Below, in pieces: positions 22,234-25,790 of a DNA stretch of 25,790 bases (positions within the stretch are counted from its first letter, which is position 1; every line of letters begins with the position of its first letter). The stretch covers positions 1-25,790 of the forward strand of contig SLPX01000067.1 in the NCBI GenBank assembly GCA_007131745.1, written 5' to 3'. The translations under genes were made by a program, and so were the position numbers. Under the pieces are notes generated by a model that made no database searches, was not told the origin of the DNA, and saw nothing but the letters and a program-made list of their open reading frames with translations. This stretch comes from Myxococcales bacterium. Its GTDB lineage: Bacteria > Myxococcota > Polyangia > HGW-17 > SLPX01.

Positions 22234-25200
22234 TCAAAGCTTGTAGCTCGAAAGTGGAAGATGCTTGGAGAAATCCGAACTCTCACCTTCCACGTCAACT
22301 CCATCCGACCCATCCACTTTCAGTTCCAAAACGGCCCATGCCGTCACCACCCCGTCGCTTATCTTCCATCCGGAGTTCAAAGCTCCGCCCCTCAAGTATT
22401 CATACCGCCGCAACGCCTCTCCGGTAAGCACCGCCGAAGCCCGACCGTTTTCCAGCAACTCTTTAATTTCCATCTCCGCGGATGTCAGGTGTAATCCCAA
22501 CCCGAGCGCCTTTGAAACGGCTTCCTTGAGACCCCATATAACAGCGATGGATTCATCGCGGGTAAGAAAGGCTTTTCCATCACTTGCACCGAATCGGTTT
22601 ATCAGCGCCTGTTCACGATCGCTCATCCACTGGCGGACAAATGATTCGTCGCGCGGAGTTGCAGACACCAGATCAACACCCACTCGACATCGTGGTTCTG
22701 AAGACGGCAATCCCAGAACAATTGCACGGCCGCACGCATGCGTGATCGACAAGGACGGCAAACAAGCCCCCATTTCAGGACGGCTGGGAATCCAAGGCAT
22801 CGGCGCTCCACCGGCTTGGGTTGCAATTTCAATATCCCTGCGAAACACGGCTTTTCCGTAATGATCCCTGAGATGTCGCCTCACCAGTTCCTTGGCTGCA
22901 AGTCTTCCGGCGATCCACTCCATCCTGCGCGCTGCATTTTCTATTCGGGCTAACTCCCTCATTTCGCCTTGAGACATTTCTTCCGCGGGATCCACCACCA
23001 TGCTTTTCTCTCCGCCGAGCGCGGAAAGAGGCATTTCTATTACCTCCATCACCGGGCGCACAAAAGATGTCCGGGAAACGTTCACCATTTCCCGACGAGC
23101 CATTTGGAGACCCCAAACGGCCATGAGCAATCTTCCTTCGTAGTCCAAGACATGGGCATTAAAACGATATGGTTGCACCCCGTCCTGAACGTTTGAATCA
23201 TGTTCACTCGACTCGACTCGAACCACCCTCACCACCCAGGGAGACCCATTTAGTATCATCGACGGATCAACCCACTTCACCTTCGCCGCCCCCACGGGCA
23301 GAACCGAAGCTCCGTCAAACATGAGGCAATGGAAGCCGGCCGCCTGAAAAGCAGCTTCCAGGGCCAACGGCGCAACAATCTGTGATCCGTCTTCCACCCA
23401 CGGCAACACCAACGCTCTGTCGCCTGCGTACGCGGTCAATCCCCTGTTGCCGGCAAGTTTGACCTCGTTCAGCACCTGATATGAAGGCCCGTGAAAAAAC
23501 TGTTCATAAATATTGTTACGACCGGGTCCCGAACCGTTCAAAATCCCTATGTCCAGCGGATCGTACTTCAAAGTCTCCCGCCGGCTCTCGACATCCGAAC
23601 CGGCAGATCTCGGCTCGAACACGAATTCCGCTGTAAAGTGTTTGCGGACAATGGGCCCTTTTTTGCCGTGGGTAATGCTCTCCAAAACAGCTTGGGCCCT
23701 GACCCCCTCATCTATCCACCATGACCGTGCACGCGCTTCGGTCCGCCGGTTCGCCGACAATCTCAAAGCTTTGTGAAACTCCAGGTTTTGCAATTCCATT
23801 AATTCGACCGAATCGCGAGCCAACTTTTTCGCCGCATGGGCCATGAATTCGGTTCCGGCTACACCCGGGAGCACCGGAGTTCCATCGACCGAATGATGAG
23901 CCAGCCACTCCTCCGTTACATCCAAGGTCAAAACGCTTTCAACCTCCCCGGATTCGTTCTCCGCTCGTTCGTTTTTCTTCTCAAAAACGGCGTGGTCATC
24001 CTTTTCAGGCTCCAACTCTCCGAGACGACCCGAAACAAGCACTTCACCCCGAGCAACAGAGGAAAAAAGCCTGGACATAGCCTCCACCCCTTTATCCCGA
24101 GGCAACAGATCCAGACCTCTGGTTTTGAGCGAATCGCGAATCCATGCAAAACGGGTCATACCCAGACCGTCCCACCCGGTCCAGTGAATGATCAGCGCTG
24201 AGCCGGCCGCCTCTTTCGCGTTTATGTAAGAGGCAAATCCGCCGAGCCCGGCGTTTGCAGCGCTGTAATCGGTCTGGCCGGGATTTCCAAGCACACCAGC
24301 GACTGATCCGTAGCCGATGAATCTCTTGACAGGAGCACCGAAAACCTCGCGGGCCGATTCGTAAATCACCTGCGCCGCTTCGGTCTTGGCGCCTATCGTA
24401 AGCCGGATCTCGTCATCCGACTTACCGGCAAGCGGTCGGCTGATTTCCACACCCGCTCCGTGAATCACCATGTCCAGGCGACCCCAGCGGGATTTCACTT
24501 CCCTCATGAAGCTATCGATATCCTTTTCTTTCCGCAGGTCCGCGGAAAAATACAGCATCTTGCCCGGCTCGACTTCCAGATCCTCGAGCAGCTTCGCTGC
24601 TGCAAGTTCTCTCTCGAGGCGATCCGTCTCACCATCCAGCACCCGAGGAGTCACCCGCTTACCACCTTTTTCCAACCGCTCCCTCAATTCCTTGCGTCCG
24701 GGAACAACACAATCCGATGATTTGCCCGGGCGTTTTGCAAGATCCACCAACACGATACGGCAATTCCACATCCTTTTGATCAATCTCGCGGTCAAATCCC
24801 CAAGTCCGCCCAACGCCCCGGTAATCAAAACAACTCCGTCGGGGTCGAGGTTGAAAGGCTCGGCGCCTTCATATTTTTTCAGGTTCTGGACCGGTTCGCC
24901 GTTTAAGCGTCGCAACACCATTTCCCGGACATGCGCGCCACGTAGCTTCATATCTTTCAAATCACCATTGTCCGGAATCTCGAAAGCATTACAGGAAGGC
25001 CATTCGTGTCCGAGTGAACGAGTCAACCCGGCCAGCGCTCCCGCAAAAGCTCCTTGCGGGATGTTGCCTTCCGGACCGGATAAAAGAGACAACCAGAAAC
25101 CGGTATTCGGTTCATTGCCGATCGCGAAATGTGATGCCGACAACCTTGCAAGGCGAAACGCTCCGTAAACATTCGAAACAGGCGCTTCTTTCATTTCTTC

Positions 25201-25790
25201 CGGAGCAAAACACAAAACGGACCATCGGCCGGAGCGATCAAGTTTTTCAAGTTTCCTGATCATTGTTTTTTCGTCCATGGATGCCAGGTCCTCCCAGACG
25301 TAAAACACATGGTCCAAGCCTGAAACTCCCGTCAAACCGGTCATGAAATCATTCAAACCATCACGAAGGCTTTCCGGCGCCACCACGATCCATTGGGTAG
25401 ATTCAAATGAAAAAGGTGATTTCTCTCCTGTGCCACCGCCACCCGAACGCGTGACGGAACCATCCCAGGAAACTCTTCTGATCTGAAAACCATCACCGAG
25501 ATCCCAGGCTTTTGAGAACTCGGCTTTCAGGGATTCTGAATTTTGAAATCTTTCAACATGTTCCAAGCTCTTAGCAGGAGCAAGGTTGGACGCTACGTAT
25601 TCGGCCATCGCTTCCAACGTCGGGTAGTCGGACAACCGGAAGTTTTCGTCGCGCGCCATCCCGTATTCTTCCCGAACCTTGGCCATGATCTCCGCCTGCT
25701 TCACCGTGTCCACCCCGAGGTCCGCTTCCAGCTCCAAATCCCCTTCCAGTTCTTCGATGTCATAGCCTGTCTTTTCCGACACCACTTCCA
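22234..25790 (-). CDS. C-terminal part of an iterative type I PKS / PUFA-like synthase: ACP-KR-DH-PPTase
   Basis: The frame is open through the right edge, so the true start (and any KS-AT region) lies beyond. Residue numbers count from GTG 25785. Carrier domain about 1-70: GLU-rich lead-in, then LGVDTVKQ, with Thr27 where the phosphopantetheine Ser is expected. Residues ~100-300 look like the structural half of a ketoreductase (FAGALAGLTRSLGHEWP). The catalytic KR is ~316-590, with TGALGGLG (322-329), K467, S494 (GYGSVAG), Y507 and N511 (DYSAAN), all intact. The dehydratase double hotdog is ~618-905, with H631-G635-P640 (HSVDGTPVLP) and FHGPSY. A phosphopantetheinyl transferase is ~955-1155: SITHACGR, VGVDLV (D1038) and WGLKEAVSKALG (K1087, E1088), metal ligands intact. 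The order matches the end of enediyne PKSs. The product is unknown. Confidence 0.9.
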   Translation of the reverse strand, partial: EVVSEKTGYDIEELEGDLELEADLGVDTVKQAEIMAKVREEYGMARDENFRLSDYPTLEAMAEYVASNLAPAKSLEHVERFQNSESLKAEFSKAWDLGDGFQIRRVSWDGSVTRSGGGGTGEKSPFSFESTQWIVVAPESLRDGLNDFMTGLTGVSGLDHVFYVWEDLASMDEKTMIRKLEKLDRSGRWSVLCFAPEEMKEAPVSNVYGAFRLARLSASHFAIGNEPNTGFWLSLLSGPEGNIPQGAFAGALAGLTRSLGHEWPSCNAFEIPDNGDLKDMKLRGAHVREMVLRRLNGEPVQNLKKYEGAEPFNLDPDGVVLITGALGGLGDLTARLIKRMWNCRIVLVDLAKRPGKSSDCVVPGRKELRERLEKGGKRVTPRVLDGETDRLERELAAAKLLEDLEVEPGKMLYFSADLRKEKDIDSFMREVKSRWGRLDMVIHGAGVEISRPLAGKSDDEIRLTIGAKTEAAQVIYESAREVFGAPVKRFIGYGSVAGVLGNPGQTDYSAANAGLGGFASYINAKEAAGSALIIHWTGWDGLGMTRFAWIRDSLKTRGLDLLPRDKGVEAMSRLFSSVARGEVLVSGRLGELEPEKDDHAVFEKKNERAENESGEVESVLTLDVTEEWLAHHSVDGTPVLPGVAGTEFMAHAAKKLARDSVELMELQNLEFHKALRLSANRRTEARARSWWIDEGVRAQAVLESITHGKKGPIVRKHFTAEFVFEPRSAGSDVESRRETLKYDPLDIGILNGSGPGRNNIYEQFFHGPSYQVLNEVKLAGNRGLTAYAGDRALVLPWVEDGSQIVAPLALEAAFQAAGFHCLMFDGASVLPVGAAKVKWVDPSMILNGSPWVVRVVRVESSEHDSNVQDGVQPYRFNAHVLDYEGRLLMAVWGLQMARREMVNVSRTSFVRPVMEVIEMPLSALGGEKSMVVDPAEEMSQGEMRELARIENAARRMEWIAGRLAAKELVRRHLRDHYGKAVFRRDIEIATQAGGAPMPWIPSRPEMGACLPSLSITHACGRAIVLGLPSSEPRCRVGVDLVSATPRDESFVRQWMSDREQALINRFGASDGKAFLTRDESIAVIWGLKEAVSKALGLGLHLTSAEMEIKELLENGRASAVLTGEALRRYEYLRGGALNSGWKISDGVVTAWAVLELKVDGSDGVDVEGESSDFSKHLPLSSYKL

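Noticed and set aside
1..25790. Mobile elements, CRISPR arrays, tRNA or rRNA genes
   Set aside because: No transposase or integrase motifs, no spaced short repeats of CRISPR type, and no cloverleaf or rRNA-like sequence were seen; the tandem repeats are all coding and in frame.

Overview
The window reads like chromosomal DNA of a bacterium from the old Deltaproteobacteria, most likely Myxococcota or a relative such as Bradymonadota. This placement is an inference from gene style. The signs are an MJ0042 zinc-finger/GYF/AgmX-PglI-type membrane protein, a kinase-like protein with an N-terminal zinc ribbon, a thrombospondin type 3 plus MopE-motif lipoprotein, and a megasynthase with an LGVDTVKQ carrier motif. 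No rRNA, tRNA, insertion sequence, phage gene or CRISPR array was seen.

Layout. Positions 1-3537 carry two small putative lipoproteins (the left one cut by the window edge), the AgmX-type protein (minus strand) and a dCMP deaminase (plus strand). Positions 3549-12866 hold nine genes, all on the minus strand. Read in the direction of transcription they are yebC, ruvC, ruvA, ruvB, then grpE, dnaK, dnaJ, a site-2-type membrane metalloprotease and a small zinc-ribbon membrane protein. The first four form a DNA-repair (Holliday junction) block. The last five form a chaperone block in which the protease is close behind dnaJ and the zinc-ribbon gene overlaps the protease stop codon.

Positions 13221-14830 hold a two-gene plus-strand unit, an acidic proline-rich disordered protein followed by a protein with a C-terminal KOW-like motif. 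Its putative promoter is spanned by an inverted repeat. Next come a large membrane-anchored pseudokinase (minus), a GT-C-type membrane glycosyltransferase (plus), an ABC exporter/flippase (minus) and a calcium-binding-repeat lipoprotein (plus). The glycosyltransferase and exporter could both serve cell-surface glycan assembly.

The right edge (22234-25790, minus) is the C-terminal part of a very large iterative polyketide/PUFA-like synthase. Its visible domain order is ACP, KR, DH, then a built-in 4'-phosphopantetheinyl transferase. This matches the tail of enediyne-type PKSs (KS-AT-ACP-KR-DH-PPTase), but the carrier has Thr where the phosphopantetheine-bearing Ser is expected. The synthase is the most unusual object in the window. 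The pseudokinase, the chaperone-protease operon and the KOW-protein pair come next.
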